DNA of 64,000 nucleotides. Source: Pseudomonas corrugata (GTDB lineage: Bacteria; Pseudomonadota; Gammaproteobacteria; Pseudomonadales; Pseudomonadaceae). The notes below the pieces were generated by a model. That model had not been told where the DNA came from. It was given only the letters and a program-made list of their open reading frames with translations, and searched no databases. Shown here in pieces: positions 1 to 9,827 of the stretch. The position numbers and the translations under genes were made by a program. The stretch spans positions 62,001-126,000 of the forward strand of contig NZ_LHVK01000008.1 in NCBI RefSeq assembly GCF_001269905.1, given 5' to 3'. Numbering within the stretch: the first letter of the stretch is position 1; each line of letters begins with the position of its first letter.

Positions 1-3000
1 TACTTCAGTAACGCCGACGACGGCTCCGTGGTGCATCTACTGTTGCACCAGTCCACTGGCAACACCCGCGGTTACTGGGCCCTGCGCCTGACCCCAAGCT
101 TCTTCTCCACGCTGATCAAACAGGTCGATACGGGGTTGCGCCCGCTGTGGCTGGTGGAAAACCGTCTCAACCAGCAAATCGTCAGCCGTGACGAGAGTCT
201 GCCGTCGATCCCCCCCTCGCGCCTGTCGACGGACGACCTGGAAAACACCGTGCTGACCGTGCCCCTGAGCAGCAGCGACTGGCAACTGCGAGGGCTGTTT
301 GATCGTCGCCAGGTACTCGAACAACTGCTGCCGGCCTTCATCGGCAAGTGCCTGCTGGGCCTGGCGTTTTCGATGCTGCCGGTGATCGCACTGCTGAACA
401 TGCGACGGCGCCAGCGGCAACTGCACGAAGGCCGTCGACGTTACCAGGACATTTTCGAAGGCACCGGCGTGGCCCTGTGTGTACTCGACCTGTCGAGCCT
501 CAAGTCATTCTTTGCTCGGGCCGGCCTGCACAATGGCGATCAACTGCGGGCGTGGATGAAAGCCCCGCACCAGCTTGAGCAACTGCAACAGGAAGTGCGC
601 ATCACCGAAGTCAACCAGATGGCGTTGCGGTTGCTCAACGTCGACTCCTGTGAACAGGCCTGGCAGTTGCTGGTGGGCAAGGGCCCGCAGGACAACAATC
701 CTGTCGGTCCGCGCCTGCTCGAAACCCTGCTTGACCAGCACAAGCAACTGGAACTGGAGATCAAGCTTCAGGACGCCCACGGCCGTGACCAGCATCTCTG
801 GCTGGTACTGCGCCTGCCGGAAAAACAGGACGACTACAACGCCGTCATCCTGAGCATCAACGACATCACCAGCCGCAAGTTGATCGAGCTCTCGCTGCTC
901 GAGCGCGAAGGTTTCTGGTCCGACGTGGTGCGCACCGTGCCGGATCATCTCTACGTGCAAGACGTCATCAGCCAACGGATGATCTTCAGCAACCACCACC
1001 TGGGCCAGACCCTGGGGTACGACCGCACCGAACTGCATCAGATGGGTGAGTACTTCTGGGAAATCCTGCTGCACAGCGACGACGCCGACCACTACCACAC
1101 ACTGCGCCATGAACAACGGCAGAGCGGGTATGCGCATCTGCTGCAATGCCAACTGCGCTTTCGTCATCGCGACGGCAAATGGCGACGTTTCGACATCCGT
1201 GAACAGGCCCTGGCCCGGGACCGGCACGACCAGGTGACGCGGATCATCGGCGTAGCGAAGGATGTCACCGAACAGATCGAGGCCAGCGAGTCGCTGCGTG
1301 ACAGCGAACAGCGCTACCGGATGCTGGCCGAAAGCATCAGCGACGTGATTTTCTCCACTGACAGCAAGCTTTCGCTCAACTACGTCAGCCCGTCGGTGCA
1401 AGCGGTACTGGGCTACAACGCTGACTGGATCTTCCAGAACGGTTGGCAGTCGACCATCGCCAATCCGCAGCAACTGACTGGCATCTATACGTTGATGGAC
1501 AGGGTCAGCAAAGCCCTCGACAAGCCAGGGCAGTTGGCCGAACTGCGCAATCAGATGCAGACCCAGCTGTTCCTGTTCGACTGCCTGCGTGCCGACGGAC
1601 GCAAGATTCCCATCGAATTGCGCCTGGTGCTGGTCTGGGATGATTCCGGCGGATTCGAAGGCGTGCTTGGCGTCGGCCGCGACATCAGCCAGCAACGGCG
1701 CGCCGAAAAAGACCTGCGCATGGCCGCCACGGTATTCGAACATTCGACCTCGGCGATTCTGATCACCGATCCGGCCGGTTACATTGTCCAGGCCAACGAA
1801 GCCTTCAGCCGCGTCAGTGGCTATGCGGTGTCCCAGGTGCTGGACCAGTTGCCGAACATGCTGACCGTCGACGAGCAGCAGGAAGCCCATCTGCGCTACG
1901 TACTCAAGCAGTTGCAACAACACAGTTCCTGGGAAGGCGAGGTCTGGCTCAAGCGCCGCAACGGCGAACATTATCCGGCCTGGGTCGGCATCACCGCGGT
2001 GCTGGATGATGAAGGCGACCTGGCCAGCTACGTATGCTTTTTCAGCGATATCAGCGAACGCAAGGCCAGTGAACAGCGCATCCATCGCCTGGCCTATTAT
2101 GACGCCCTCACCCATCTGCCCAACCGCACCCTGTTCCAGGATCGCCTGCATACTGCGCTGCAATCGGCAGAGCGGCAGAAAAACTGGGTCGTGCTGATGT
2201 TCCTCGACCTGGACCGGTTCAAACCGATCAATGACTCCCTGGGGCACGCCGCCGGCGACCGAATGCTCAAGGACATGGCGACACGGCTGCTTGGCTGCGT
2301 CACAGACGACGACACCGTCGCGCGCATGGGCGGCGACGAGTTCACACTGCTGCTGGAGCCGCGCTCCAGCCGGGAAATGGCGCTGAACCGGGCCATCGCC
2401 GTAGCCGAGCAAATTCTCGCCAGCCTGGTCCGGCCATTCGTGCTTGAAGGCCGGGAGTTCTTCGTCACGGCCAGTATTGGCATCGCCTTGAGCCCCCAGG
2501 ACGGCAATGAGCTGAGCCAATTGATGAAAAACGCCGATACGGCGATGTATCACGCCAAAGAGCGCGGCAAGAACAACTTTCAGTTCTATCAGGCCGATAT
2601 GAACGCCAGCGCCCTGGAACGACTGGAATTGGAAAGCGACCTGCGCCACGCCCTCGAGCAGAACGAGTTCGTCCTGTATTACCAACCGCAGTTCAGCGGC
2701 GACGGCAAACGCTTGACTGGCGCCGAGGCCCTGCTGCGCTGGCGTCATCCGCGACGTGGGCTGGTGCCGCCGGGTGACTTCATCCCGGTGCTCGAAGAAC
2801 TGGGCCTGGTGGTGGACGTCGGTGACTGGGTCATTGATGAAGCCTGCCGGCAGCTCAAGACCTGGCACCAGGCCAAGGTCCGGGTACCGAAAGTCTCGGT
2901 CAACATCTCGGCCCGGCAGTTCTCCGATGGCCAGTTGGGCACGCGAATTGCCAATATCCTGCGCAGCACCGGCCTGTCACCGGCCTGTCTGGAGCTGGAG

Positions 3001-3402
3001 TTGACGGAAAGTATCCTGATGCGCGAAGTCAGTGAGGCGATGCAGATCCTGGCCGGTTTGAAGAACCTGGGCCTGAGCATCGCCGTGGATGACTTCGGCA
3101 CCGGTTATTCATCACTCAACTACCTCAAGCAGTTCCCCATCGACGTGCTGAAGATCGACCGCACCTTCGTCGACGGCCTGCCGTCCGGCGAACAGGACGC
3201 GCAGATCGCCCGGGCGATCATCGCCATGGCCCACAGTCTCAACCTGGCGGTGATCGCCGAAGGCGTCGAGACCCACGAGCAACTCGACTTCCTGCGCGAG
3301 CACGGCTGCGATGAAGTCCAGGGCTACCTGTTCGGTCGCCCGATGCCTGCCCACCGGTTCGAAGCGCAGTTCAGCAATGATGCGCTGTTCATGCTCGATT
3401 GA
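1..3402 (+). CDS. morA: MorA-like membrane sensor with PAS, GGDEF and EAL domains (5' end missing)
   Basis: Cyclic-di-GMP turnover protein; the family controls flagellation, motility and biofilm formation. The frame is open from base 1, so the N-terminus lies outside the window; 1133 codons are visible. In window residues there is a periplasmic tail, a membrane segment near 113-133, then several PAS/PAC modules (about 145-690), a diguanylate cyclase domain with intact GGDEF at 777-781, and a phosphodiesterase domain with EALLRW from 909 plus the downstream [22 protein letters not shown] and IAEGVET motifs. Both catalytic halves therefore look intact. The symbol rests on architecture and on glyA lying directly downstream, as I recall for PA4601-PA4602 of P. 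aeruginosa. Another PAS-GGDEF-EAL protein would look similar, but the synteny makes morA likely. Confidence 0.85.
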   Translation, partial: YFSNADDGSVVHLLLHQSTGNTRGYWALRLTPSFFSTLIKQVDTGLRPLWLVENRLNQQIVSRDESLPSIPPSRLSTDDLENTVLTVPLSSSDWQLRGLFDRRQVLEQLLPAFIGKCLLGLAFSMLPVIALLNMRRRQRQLHEGRRRYQDIFEGTGVALCVLDLSSLKSFFARAGLHNGDQLRAWMKAPHQLEQLQQEVRITEVNQMALRLLNVDSCEQAWQLLVGKGPQDNNPVGPRLLETLLDQHKQLELEIKLQDAHGRDQHLWLVLRLPEKQDDYNAVILSINDITSRKLIELSLLEREGFWSDVVRTVPDHLYVQDVISQRMIFSNHHLGQTLGYDRTELHQMGEYFWEILLHSDDADHYHTLRHEQRQSGYAHLLQCQLRFRHRDGKWRRFDIREQALARDRHDQVTRIIGVAKDVTEQIEASESLRDSEQRYRMLAESISDVIFSTDSKLSLNYVSPSVQAVLGYNADWIFQNGWQSTIANPQQLTGIYTLMDRVSKALDKPGQLAELRNQMQTQLFLFDCLRADGRKIPIELRLVLVWDDSGGFEGVLGVGRDISQQRRAEKDLRMAATVFEHSTSAILITDPAGYIVQANEAFSRVSGYAVSQVLDQLPNMLTVDEQQEAHLRYVLKQLQQHSSWEGEVWLKRRNGEHYPAWVGITAVLDDEGDLASYVCFFSDISERKASEQRIHRLAYYDALTHLPNRTLFQDRLHTALQSAERQKNWVVLMFLDLDRFKPINDSLGHAAGDRMLKDMATRLLGCVTDDDTVARMGGDEFTLLLEPRSSREMALNRAIAVAEQILASLVRPFVLEGREFFVTASIGIALSPQDGNELSQLMKNADTAMYHAKERGKNNFQFYQADMNASALERLELESDLRHALEQNEFVLYYQPQFSGDGKRLTGAEALLRWRHPRRGLVPPGDFIPVLEELGLVVDVGDWVIDEACRQLKTWHQAKVRVPKVSVNISARQFSDGQLGTRIANILRSTGLSPACLELELTESILMREVSEAMQILAGLKNLGLSIAVDDFGTGYSSLNYLKQFPIDVLKIDRTFVDGLPSGEQDAQIARAIIAMAHSLNLAVIAEGVETHEQLDFLREHGCDEVQGYLFGRPMPAHRFEAQFSNDALFMLD

Positions 3403-3422
3403 GGCCCTATGGCGCCTGGGCG

Positions 3423-3498
3423 GGCCTCATCGCGAGCAGGCTCGCTCCCACGGGGAAACGCTTTGCAATGTGGGAGCGAGCCTGCTCGCGATGAGGCC
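3423..3498. repeat. REP pair (type A), perfect inverted repeat
   Basis: Two exact 29-bp inverted copies (3423-3451 and 3470-3498) with core GCGAGCAGGCTCGCTCCCAC, separated by 18 bp. This is a typical Pseudomonas extragenic palindrome doublet. It lies just after the morA stop and could act as a transcript end or mRNA-stability structure. Confidence 0.9.
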
Positions 3499-3611
3499 GC
3501 CGGTTCTGGGTGAATCCCATTCGTCCGCGACATGATGTCCTTTCATATGCCTTCCAAAACCGGTTGGGGTAGAATGCCTCCCTTTTCTGCCCCCGATCCT
3601 TGAGGACCGCC

Positions 3612-4865
3612 ATGTTCAGCCGTGATTTGACTATTGCCAAGTACGACGCCGATCTCTTTGCCGCCATGGAGCAAGAAGCTCAGCGCCAGGAAGAGCACAT
3701 TGAGCTGATCGCTTCGGAAAACTACACCAGCCCTGCGGTGATGGAAGCTCAAGGCTCGGTACTGACCAACAAGTACGCCGAAGGCTACCCGGGCAAGCGC
3801 TACTACGGTGGTTGCGAATACGTCGACGTGGTCGAGCAACTGGCCATTGACCGCGCCAAGGAACTGTTCGGCGCCGATTACGCCAACGTCCAGCCCCACG
3901 CCGGTTCCCAGGCCAACGCCGCCGTCTACCTGGCGCTGCTGTCGGCTGGCGATACCATCCTGGGCATGAGCCTGGCCCACGGCGGTCACTTGACCCACGG
4001 TGCCAGCGTTTCGTCCTCCGGCAAGCTGTACAACGCCATCCAGTACGGCATCGACGGCAATGGCCTGATCGACTACGACGAAGTCGAGCGCCTGGCCCTG
4101 GAGCACAAGCCGAAAATGATCGTGGCCGGTTTCTCCGCCTACTCCCAGGTCCTCGACTTCCCGCGTTTCCGCGCCATCGCCGACAAGGTCGGTGCCTACC
4201 TGTTCGTGGACATGGCCCACGTCGCCGGCCTGGTCGCCGCTGGCGTCTACCCGAACCCGGTACCATTCGCCGATGTGGTCACCACCACCACCCACAAGAC
4301 CCTGCGCGGCCCTCGTGGCGGCCTGATCCTGGCTCGCGCCAACGCCGACATCGAGAAGAAGCTGAACTCCGCCGTGTTCCCGGGCGCCCAGGGCGGCCCG
4401 CTGGAGCACGTCATCGCCGCCAAGGCAATCTGCTTCAAGGAAGCCTTGCAACCTGAGTTCAAGGCTTACCAGCAGCAGGTCGTGAAAAACGCCAAGGCCA
4501 TGGCCGGCGTGTTCATCGAACGTGGCTTCGACGTGGTGTCCGGCGGTACCGAGAACCACCTGTTCCTGTTGTCGCTGATCAAGCAGGACATCTCCGGCAA
4601 AGACGCCGACGCGGCGCTGGGCAAAGCGTTCATCACCGTGAACAAGAACTCGGTGCCAAACGACCCACGTTCCCCGTTCGTCACCTCCGGCCTGCGCTTC
4701 GGCACCCCGGCCGTGACCACTCGTGGCTTCAAGGAAGCCGAGTGCAAGGAACTGGCCGGCTGGATCTGCGACATCCTGGCTGACCTGAACAACGAAGCGG
4801 TGATCGACGCCGTTCGCGAGAAGGTCAAGGCAATCTGCAAGAAGCTGCCGGTGTACGGCGCCTGA
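3612..4865 (+). CDS. glyA: Serine hydroxymethyltransferase
   Basis: PLP enzyme interconverting serine plus tetrahydrofolate with glycine plus 5,10-methylene-THF; cytoplasmic, and the main source of one-carbon units. The 417-residue length is standard. Visible motifs are the N-terminal [10 protein letters not shown] block, the glycine-rich [13 protein letters not shown] segment, and the PLP-binding lysine in [14 protein letters not shown] (about K229). The ATG at 3612 was chosen over an in-frame TTG at 3600 because a TGAGGA ribosome-binding site sits at 3601-3606 and the protein then begins [12 protein letters not shown], as in homologues. A strong terminator follows. Pseudomonads carry glyA paralogues; this is the copy next to morA. 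Confidence 0.97.
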   Translation: MFSRDLTIAKYDADLFAAMEQEAQRQEEHIELIASENYTSPAVMEAQGSVLTNKYAEGYPGKRYYGGCEYVDVVEQLAIDRAKELFGADYANVQPHAGSQANAAVYLALLSAGDTILGMSLAHGGHLTHGASVSSSGKLYNAIQYGIDGNGLIDYDEVERLALEHKPKMIVAGFSAYSQVLDFPRFRAIADKVGAYLFVDMAHVAGLVAAGVYPNPVPFADVVTTTTHKTLRGPRGGLILARANADIEKKLNSAVFPGAQGGPLEHVIAAKAICFKEALQPEFKAYQQQVVKNAKAMAGVFIERGFDVVSGGTENHLFLLSLIKQDISGKDADAALGKAFITVNKNSVPNDPRSPFVTSGLRFGTPAVTTRGFKEAECKELAGWICDILADLNNEAVIDAVREKVKAICKKLPVYGA

Positions 4866-4885
4866 TCAGCCCGTTCAGTTAGAGC

Positions 4886-4920
4886 AAAAGGCCCACATCG
4901 AAAGATGTGGGCCTTTTTAT
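4886..4920 (+). terminator. Rho-independent terminator of glyA
   Basis: Stem AAAAGGCCCACATC / GATGTGGGCCTTTT with a GAAA loop and T-rich tail, 20 bp after the glyA stop. Confidence 0.93.
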
Positions 4921-5101
4921 TTGTGTCGTCAAAATACAGACACGCTCAACAAACCAGCCATTGCCGATCCCGCCAACAAACTTCCAGCCGACACTTCATT
5001 CTTTGAAATACCCCCCGCCACACAAAACACCCAGAACTCCCTAACATTGATTTCATCACTCATGGCAATCCGTAACACCTAATAAAGGATGAGATCACTA
5101 C

Positions 5102-5626
5102 ATGGACAGTAAATTATCTTTTACCGCTGCTATCAGCCTGCCAGACAGGAATATCAACTTGCTTGGAACATTGCATGGGAAACCGGCACTGGCGACCATT
5201 ACCGCATTCAGCGGAGGCTTTTTCAGCGGAAAAGCACATACTTATGATCACTCGAGCTTGCTGGGTATACATACCAAGAGCCAGGACGTTCCCCTTCCTC
5301 CATTGAAATTGCACTTTCGCCACACTGCTGGCGGCTACACCCTGTCGATAAAAAACCAGGGTGAGCACCACAACAGATTTATCGGCAGAAGCTGGTTTGA
5401 GGTATTAGGCGTAAAAGACACGGATACGCCGTCCGTCTTTACGCTGGTAGACCACCAAAACAGAACGATTACGCTGGAAAACATCACAACCAGACACTCG
5501 CCGCTGTCGCTTAAAACGAAGCACAATAAATATGTAGGAGGACTACGAATGCGTGGTTCACCTTATGTTTATCTGGCAGAAACTGACGAGCGATCCAGGT
5601 TGACGTTCATCCTTAGTCTCATTTGA
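5102..5626 (+). CDS. Orphan hypothetical protein, possible beta-trefoil fold
   Basis: 174-residue protein that I do not recognise. It has no signal peptide or membrane segment. It is rich in aromatic, His, Thr and Ser residues, and its spacing (YTLSIKNQGEHHNRFIG, then SPLSLKTKHNKYVGG, then VYLAETDERSRLTF) resembles the repeating hairpins of fascin- or lectin-like beta-trefoils; this is inference from pattern only. The ATG is preceded by AAAGGATGAG with a longer than usual gap. The gene and its upstream 200 bp are visibly more AT-rich than the neighbours, with codons such as AAA, TTA and ATA that are rare elsewhere here, suggesting horizontal acquisition. It is closed by its own strong terminator, so it is a single-gene unit. 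Confidence 0.75.
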   Translation: MDSKLSFTAAISLPDRNINLLGTLHGKPALATITAFSGGFFSGKAHTYDHSSLLGIHTKSQDVPLPPLKLHFRHTAGGYTLSIKNQGEHHNRFIGRSWFEVLGVKDTDTPSVFTLVDHQNRTITLENITTRHSPLSLKTKHNKYVGGLRMRGSPYVYLAETDERSRLTFILSLI

Positions 5627-5648
5627 ACAGGAACGCCATCATCTGCGT

Positions 5649-5696
5649 GGCCTGGTGACGAGGGTAATCATTCTCGCCACCAGGCCAATTTTTTTT
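5649..5696 (+). terminator. Rho-independent terminator after the orphan gene
   Basis: Long stem GGCCTGGTGACGAG / CTCGCCACCAGGCC (one mismatch position) followed by a run of eight T residues; 22 bp after the stop codon of the orphan gene. Confidence 0.92.
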
Positions 5697-5733
5697 GCGG
5701 GACAAAAGGCTCAAGCACAAGGGCTTTGCCTCA

Positions 5734-5748
5734 ACTGGTAAGACCGGT
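5734..5748. promoter_or_regulatory. GntR/FadR-type operator-like site 1
   Basis: ACTGGTAAGACCGGT, an imperfect palindrome of half-sites ACTGGT and ACCGGT around 3 bp, matching the general TGGTnnnACC pattern of FCD-type GntR regulators. It lies upstream of the putative -35 of the dctA-like gene. Confidence 0.6.
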
Positions 5749-5771
5749 AAAGCCAAATCTCGAAAATTACC

Positions 5772-5801
5772 TTGCCAACCCCCAAAAATCGCGCCTAGAC
5801 T
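5772..5801 (+). promoter_or_regulatory. Candidate sigma-70 promoter for the dctA-like gene
   Basis: TTGCCA (5772-5777), an 18-bp spacer, then TAGACT (5796-5801). Operator-like sites flank it on both sides, which supports the assignment. Read by eye, not mapped. Confidence 0.5.
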
Positions 5802-5809
5802 GCGCCTGA

Positions 5810-5824
5810 ACTGGACAAACCGGT
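5810..5824. promoter_or_regulatory. GntR/FadR-type operator-like site 2
   Basis: ACTGGACAAACCGGT, with the same half-site layout as the site at 5734. It lies just downstream of the candidate -10, where bound repressor would block initiation. A further degenerate half (TAAGACCACA) continues to 5834. Confidence 0.6.
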
Positions 5825-5895
5825 AAGACCACAATAATGAAGTCCCTACTCCGGCTATCCACGCCGGAACGGACACCGAACCAGGAATCCTTCCC

Positions 5896-7209
5896 ATGCT
5901 CAGATGGTGCTCGCGTTCGATCTTCCTTCAAGTTGTTCTCGGATTGGTGCTCGGCATCGTCTGCGGACTTACCCTTCCCGAATATTCCGCTGAGCTCAAA
6001 CCTCTCGGCGACGGCTTCATCAAGCTGATCAAGATGCTCATCGGCCTGATCGTGTTCTGCGTGGTGGTCAGTGGCATTTCCGGCGCCGGCGACCTCAAGA
6101 AGGTCGGGCGCATCGGCCTCAAGTCAGTCATCTATTTTGAAGTGCTGACCACCATCGCCCTGGTGATCGGTCTGGTTCTGGCCTTCAGCACCGGCATCGG
6201 CAGTGGCGCGAACATCCACCTGGAGCAGTTTGCCAGCGCGGACGCAGGTGAAATCGCCCAACGCGGCCATCACATGGTAACCACCACGCAGTTCCTGATG
6301 AACCTCATTCCGACCTCGGTGCTCGGTGCCTTCGCGGATAACAACATCCTGCAAGTGCTGCTGTTCTCGGTACTGTTCGGTAGTGCGCTGAACCTGGTGG
6401 GGGACGCAGCCTCCGGCATCTCCCGGTTGATCAACGAACTCAGCCACGTGATCTTCCGCATCATGGGCATGGTCGTGCGCCTGGCTCCCATCGGCGTCTT
6501 CGGTGCCATTGCCTTCACCACCAGCAAGTATGGGCTGGACTCGCTGCAACACCTGGGCAGCCTGGTCGGCCTGTTCTACCTGACCTGCACCGCCTTCGTT
6601 GCCCTGGTCCTGGGCCTGGTGATGCGGGCGTCGGGCCTGCCGATGTTGCCGTTCCTCAAATACCTGCGTGAAGAACTGCTCATCGTGCTCGGCACAGCCT
6701 CTTCCGACGCCGTGCTGCCCCAAGTCATGCGCAAGCTCGAACACCTCGGGATCGGCAGTTCCACCGTGGGGCTGGTCATCCCGACGGGTTACTCGTTCAA
6801 CCTGGATGGTTTCTCGATCTACCTGACCCTGGCTATCGTCTTTATCGCCAACGCCACCGGTACCCCCCTGGCCCTGACCGACCTGCTGACCATCCTCCTG
6901 GTGTCGCTGATCACGTCCAAGGGGGCCCATGGGATCCCCGGCTCGGCATTGGTGATCCTGGCCGCCACGCTGACGGCGATCCCGGCGATTCCGGTGGTCG
7001 GCCTGGTACTGGTGCTGGCGGTCGACTGGTTCATGGGCATCGGTCGCGCCCTGACCAATCTGATCGGCAACTGCGTGGCCACGGTGGCGATCGGCCGATG
7101 GGAAAAAGACATCGATGTCCCCCGTGCGCGCAAGGTACTGTCCGGCCAACAGGGCTATACCTTCCAACCGAGAAAACCGGCGGGTAGCGCCCATCAGCAG
7201 CAGTTCTGA
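5896..7209 (+). CDS. dctA: C4-dicarboxylate:cation symporter, DctA/DAACS family
   Basis: Inner-membrane carrier of the dicarboxylate/amino acid:cation symporter family, which imports succinate, fumarate, malate or related acids with protons or sodium. The 437-residue length is normal. Signature segments are GTASSDAVLPQVMRKLE (re-entrant hairpin 1), VIPTGYSFNLDGFSIYLT and LITSKGAHGIPGSA (hairpin 2), with the characteristic hydrophobic helices. The ATG at 5896 has AGGAA upstream. It is followed by two GntR-type regulator genes and preceded by GntR-like operators, so it is probably substrate-induced through one of them. Pseudomonads have a separate housekeeping DctA, so the substrate of this copy may differ; SSD replaces the usual SSE in hairpin 1. 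Confidence 0.88.
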   Translation: MLRWCSRSIFLQVVLGLVLGIVCGLTLPEYSAELKPLGDGFIKLIKMLIGLIVFCVVVSGISGAGDLKKVGRIGLKSVIYFEVLTTIALVIGLVLAFSTGIGSGANIHLEQFASADAGEIAQRGHHMVTTTQFLMNLIPTSVLGAFADNNILQVLLFSVLFGSALNLVGDAASGISRLINELSHVIFRIMGMVVRLAPIGVFGAIAFTTSKYGLDSLQHLGSLVGLFYLTCTAFVALVLGLVMRASGLPMLPFLKYLREELLIVLGTASSDAVLPQVMRKLEHLGIGSSTVGLVIPTGYSFNLDGFSIYLTLAIVFIANATGTPLALTDLLTILLVSLITSKGAHGIPGSALVILAATLTAIPAIPVVGLVLVLAVDWFMGIGRALTNLIGNCVATVAIGRWEKDIDVPRARKVLSGQQGYTFQPRKPAGSAHQQQF

Positions 7210-7269
7210 AAAGCTGCGATGCCTGCCCCCGAGCCGGCATCGCCTGATTGATTTTTGAAGGAGCACCGT

Positions 7270-7971
7270 GTGATCAGTTCATCAACCGTCGTCAACTCCG
7301 TGGTGGAGAAACTGCGCGCCGCCCTGGCCCGGGGCCAGTGGCGCTCGGGCGACATGCTGCCCGGCCAGCGGGAGCTGGCCGAACAGCTGGGCATCAGCCG
7401 GCCAAGCCTGCGCGAAGCGGTCATCGTGCTGGAAACCCTCGGCCTTGTGCGCTCGATGCCGGGTAAAGGCGTGGTGGTGTTGGAAGCCAGCGCCAGTGAT
7501 ATCCATGAAAGCAATGCGGTAGCCGGTGCGAGCCTGGAAGACGTGCTGCAACTGCGATACACCCTGGAACCCTTCATCGTCGGCCTGGTAGCCCAGTCCA
7601 TCAGCAACAAGGAAGTCGGACAGTTGCGCCTGACCCTCATGGACATGCGCGAGGCTCTGGAAGCCAATGACAACGATGCCTGCGCCAGCGCCTACATCGC
7701 GTTCCACGAAGAACTGTTTGCCCTGACATCCAACCCGATCTTTCACAGCGTGGTGCAACAGACCAGCAATGCCCTCAAGCAAAGCGCCGATGTGTTACGC
7801 AACTCGCCCGAACATCTGGCTGAACGGCTGGAAGAGAACGAAGCCGTGGTGCGCGCCATTCGTGGCAAGAACAGCGCCCAGGCCAGCGCGGAAATGCGCC
7901 GGCATATCCTCAGGGAAGGCCAGCGCATGGGCATTGAACTGAATATCCCGGACGACAACCTCGGTACTTGA
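7270..7971 (+). CDS. GntR-family transcriptional regulator, FadR/FCD subfamily
   Basis: 233-residue regulator. The N-terminal winged helix-turn-helix spans about residues 1-70 (GDMLPGQRELAEQLGISRPSLREA) and the C-terminal FCD ligand domain follows. The start is set at GTG 7270 because AAGGAG (7258-7263) lies 6 bp upstream. It begins 60 bp after the dctA-like gene, and its family recognises TGGTnnnACCA-like sites such as those around that promoter. I infer that it represses the transporter until its substrate is present. It is organised like LldR/PdhR-type carboxylate regulators. Confidence 0.88.
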   Translation: MISSSTVVNSVVEKLRAALARGQWRSGDMLPGQRELAEQLGISRPSLREAVIVLETLGLVRSMPGKGVVVLEASASDIHESNAVAGASLEDVLQLRYTLEPFIVGLVAQSISNKEVGQLRLTLMDMREALEANDNDACASAYIAFHEELFALTSNPIFHSVVQQTSNALKQSADVLRNSPEHLAERLEENEAVVRAIRGKNSAQASAEMRRHILREGQRMGIELNIPDDNLGT

Positions 7972-7993
7972 GCCACGCCTTGCGGAGACCGTC

Positions 7994-8707
7994 ATGAACA
8001 ACGTCATGTCCCATCAACATCAACGCAATGTGCTTGCCGCGCTTCCACTGCCCGGCGCGGTCGGCAAGCCGTCGGTGGACGATATCTATCCGCGGATCTT
8101 CGACGCCATCCTTGAACAACGCATTGCTCCCGCCAGCCGTTTCACCGAGGAAGGCCTCGGGGATGTGTTCGGCGTCAGCCGCAGCATCATTCGTCGTGTA
8201 CTGGCGCGCCTGTCCCACCAACAAGTGGTGATCCTGCGCCCCAATCATCGGCCGCAAGTCGCGGCACCGGACCTGGAGCAGACCCGGCAGATCCTGCACG
8301 CTCGCCGGCTCACCGAAAAGACGCTGGTGCGCCTGGCCTGCAAGGCACCGCAACCGAAGGACTTGCAACATCTGCGGGAGCTGGTGGCGAGGGAGCAACA
8401 GTGCCTGGAACGCGGCGAGCGTGGCCCGGCGATACGCCTTTCCGGCGAGTTTCACCTGCACCTAGCCTCCATGGCCGGCAACGCACCGTTGGCGCAGTTT
8501 CTTGGCAGCCTGGTGCCCTTGACCTCGCTGGCCCTGGCCCGGCACGAGATCAAGTCCCGCCGGCATTGCGCCTGTCAGGAGCATCTGGCGATCGTGGACG
8601 CAGTGGAAAACGGCAGCAGGGATGAAGCCGTACGCCTGATGGATGAGCACCTGGACCATCTTGAACAGAGGCTGCTGATGGCCACAGGTACGCGCACGTC
8701 AAACTAA
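7994..8707 (+). CDS. Second GntR-family regulator with FCD domain
   Basis: 237 residues: N-terminal wHTH (RFTEEGLGDVFGVSRSIIRRVL, about residues 47-70), then an FCD domain whose His residues in FHLHLAS, EHLAIV and MDEHLDHLE fit the metal site of that domain. It starts 22 bp after the preceding GntR gene, with CGGAGAC upstream, so the two are probably cotranscribed. It is not a duplicate of the first, since the sequences differ throughout. An alternative start is the ATG at 8006. Its 3' end overlaps the convergent yjiA gene by 9 bp. Its target is unknown; the transporter or a distant catabolic operon are both possible. Confidence 0.85.
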   Translation: MNNVMSHQHQRNVLAALPLPGAVGKPSVDDIYPRIFDAILEQRIAPASRFTEEGLGDVFGVSRSIIRRVLARLSHQQVVILRPNHRPQVAAPDLEQTRQILHARRLTEKTLVRLACKAPQPKDLQHLRELVAREQQCLERGERGPAIRLSGEFHLHLASMAGNAPLAQFLGSLVPLTSLALARHEIKSRRHCACQEHLAIVDAVENGSRDEAVRLMDEHLDHLEQRLLMATGTRTSN

Positions 8708-9667
8708 AACAGCCTCGAATCCAGAGCGGATTTTCTCCTCGGGCAGCTCGTCGGCGATGAACACGATCACACTTTCCCGGGCCTCATCTGGGGCCCATTC
8801 GGTGTCCCAATCGAAGCCATACAACTTGAGCACCCCCTGGAACACCAATCGCCGAGGTTCGCCGGCGATGTTCAGCACGCCCTTGTAGCGCAGCAGCTGC
8901 TTGCCATGATCTTCCAGCAACTGGTTCATGAACTCGCTGAGCTTGTCGATATCCAGCGGCTTGTCGGTACGCAGCACAAGGCTGCTGATGCGGTCGCCCG
9001 TGGCGGCCTTGACGACCGGACGCAGGCTGAACCCCGCGCCCAGGTCGGCATTGAGATTGAAGCCGCGGATATCAAGCAGTTCAGCCAGGTCGATCTGGCC
9101 ATGTTCCACGATCCGGATGGGCGCCCGCCGGTTGATGCGGGTCAAGCGCTCGCCAAGTGCCTCGACCTGGGCTGCGTCCACCAGGTCGGTCTTGCTCACC
9201 AAAAGGCGATCGGCAAATCCGACCTGGGCCTGGGCAATCGTCTGGGTCAGGTGAACCTCGGCGTGGGCAGCGTCCACCAGGGTCAGGATGCCGTCGAGAA
9301 TGTAGCGCTCGCGCAGTTCCTCATCGATGAAAAAAGTCTGGGCTACCGGGGCCGGATCGGCCAGACCGGTGCACTCGATCACCAGGCGATCGAAGGCGAT
9401 CGATCCACTGTCCAGCCGTTCGAGCAGCAAGTACAGGGCTTTGGTCAGGTCGGTGTGAATGGTGCAGCACACGCAGCCATTGGCCAGGGTCATGACCTGC
9501 ACCGGCTCGTCGCCCAGCAGTTGCGTGTCGATGCCCGCATCACTGAATTCGTTCTCGATCACGGCTATTTTCAGGCCGTGCTCGGCCTTGAGCAGATGAC
9601 GCAACAACGTGGTCTTGCCGGCACCGAGGAAACCGCTGAGGATCGTCACAGGAATGGGAGCGGACAA
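8699..9667 (-). CDS. yjiA: G3E-family GTPase of the CobW/YjiA group
   Basis: 322-residue metal-trafficking or regulatory GTPase. Walker A is GFLGAGKTT (about 12-20), the metal-binding CxCC is in ANGCVCCTIH (C65, C67, C68), the switch/Walker B region is VIECTGLADP, and the base-recognition motif is SKTD in place of NKxD. A CobW C-terminal domain begins near residue 215. The start codon is TTG (complement of 9665-9667) with AAGGAG upstream. It lies downstream of cstA-ybdD on the same strand, as I recall for P. aeruginosa PA4604-PA4606 and E. coli yjiY-yjiX-yjiA, suggesting a conserved but unexplained link with the pyruvate/peptide permease. REP elements separate it from ybdD. Confidence 0.88.
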   Translation of the reverse strand: MSAPIPVTILSGFLGAGKTTLLRHLLKAEHGLKIAVIENEFSDAGIDTQLLGDEPVQVMTLANGCVCCTIHTDLTKALYLLLERLDSGSIAFDRLVIECTGLADPAPVAQTFFIDEELRERYILDGILTLVDAAHAEVHLTQTIAQAQVGFADRLLVSKTDLVDAAQVEALGERLTRINRRAPIRIVEHGQIDLAELLDIRGFNLNADLGAGFSLRPVVKAATGDRISSLVLRTDKPLDIDKLSEFMNQLLEDHGKQLLRYKGVLNIAGEPRRLVFQGVLKLYGFDWDTEWAPDEARESVIVFIADELPEEKIRSGFEAVLV

Positions 9668-9757
9668 ACAGAATCTCCTTGATGCAGAATTTTTGTGGAA
9701 GCGCGCTTGCTCGTGATAGCGGTGGGGCAGTCACTATCGATGTCGGCTGATAGTACG

Positions 9758-9784
9758 CCATCGCGAGCAGGCTCGCTCCCACAA
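9758..9784. repeat. Single REP (type A)
   Basis: One copy of GCCATCGCGAGCAGGCTCGC continuing into TCCCACAA, between yjiA and ybdD. Confidence 0.85.
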
Positions 9785-9827
9785 GGGATCGCTGGCGAAC
9801 ACACACCCTGAGCCCGCCCAGAAACAA

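Noticed and set aside
505..2868. Long open frame on the minus strand (787 codons) inside morA
   Set aside because: It is antisense to a gene with complete PAS/GGDEF/EAL motifs; the translation is low in recognisable motifs and its openness follows from high-GC third positions.
6124..7266. 380-codon minus-strand frame opposite the dctA-like gene
   Set aside because: Shadow frame; low-complexity Gln/His/Gly content and no ribosome-binding site.
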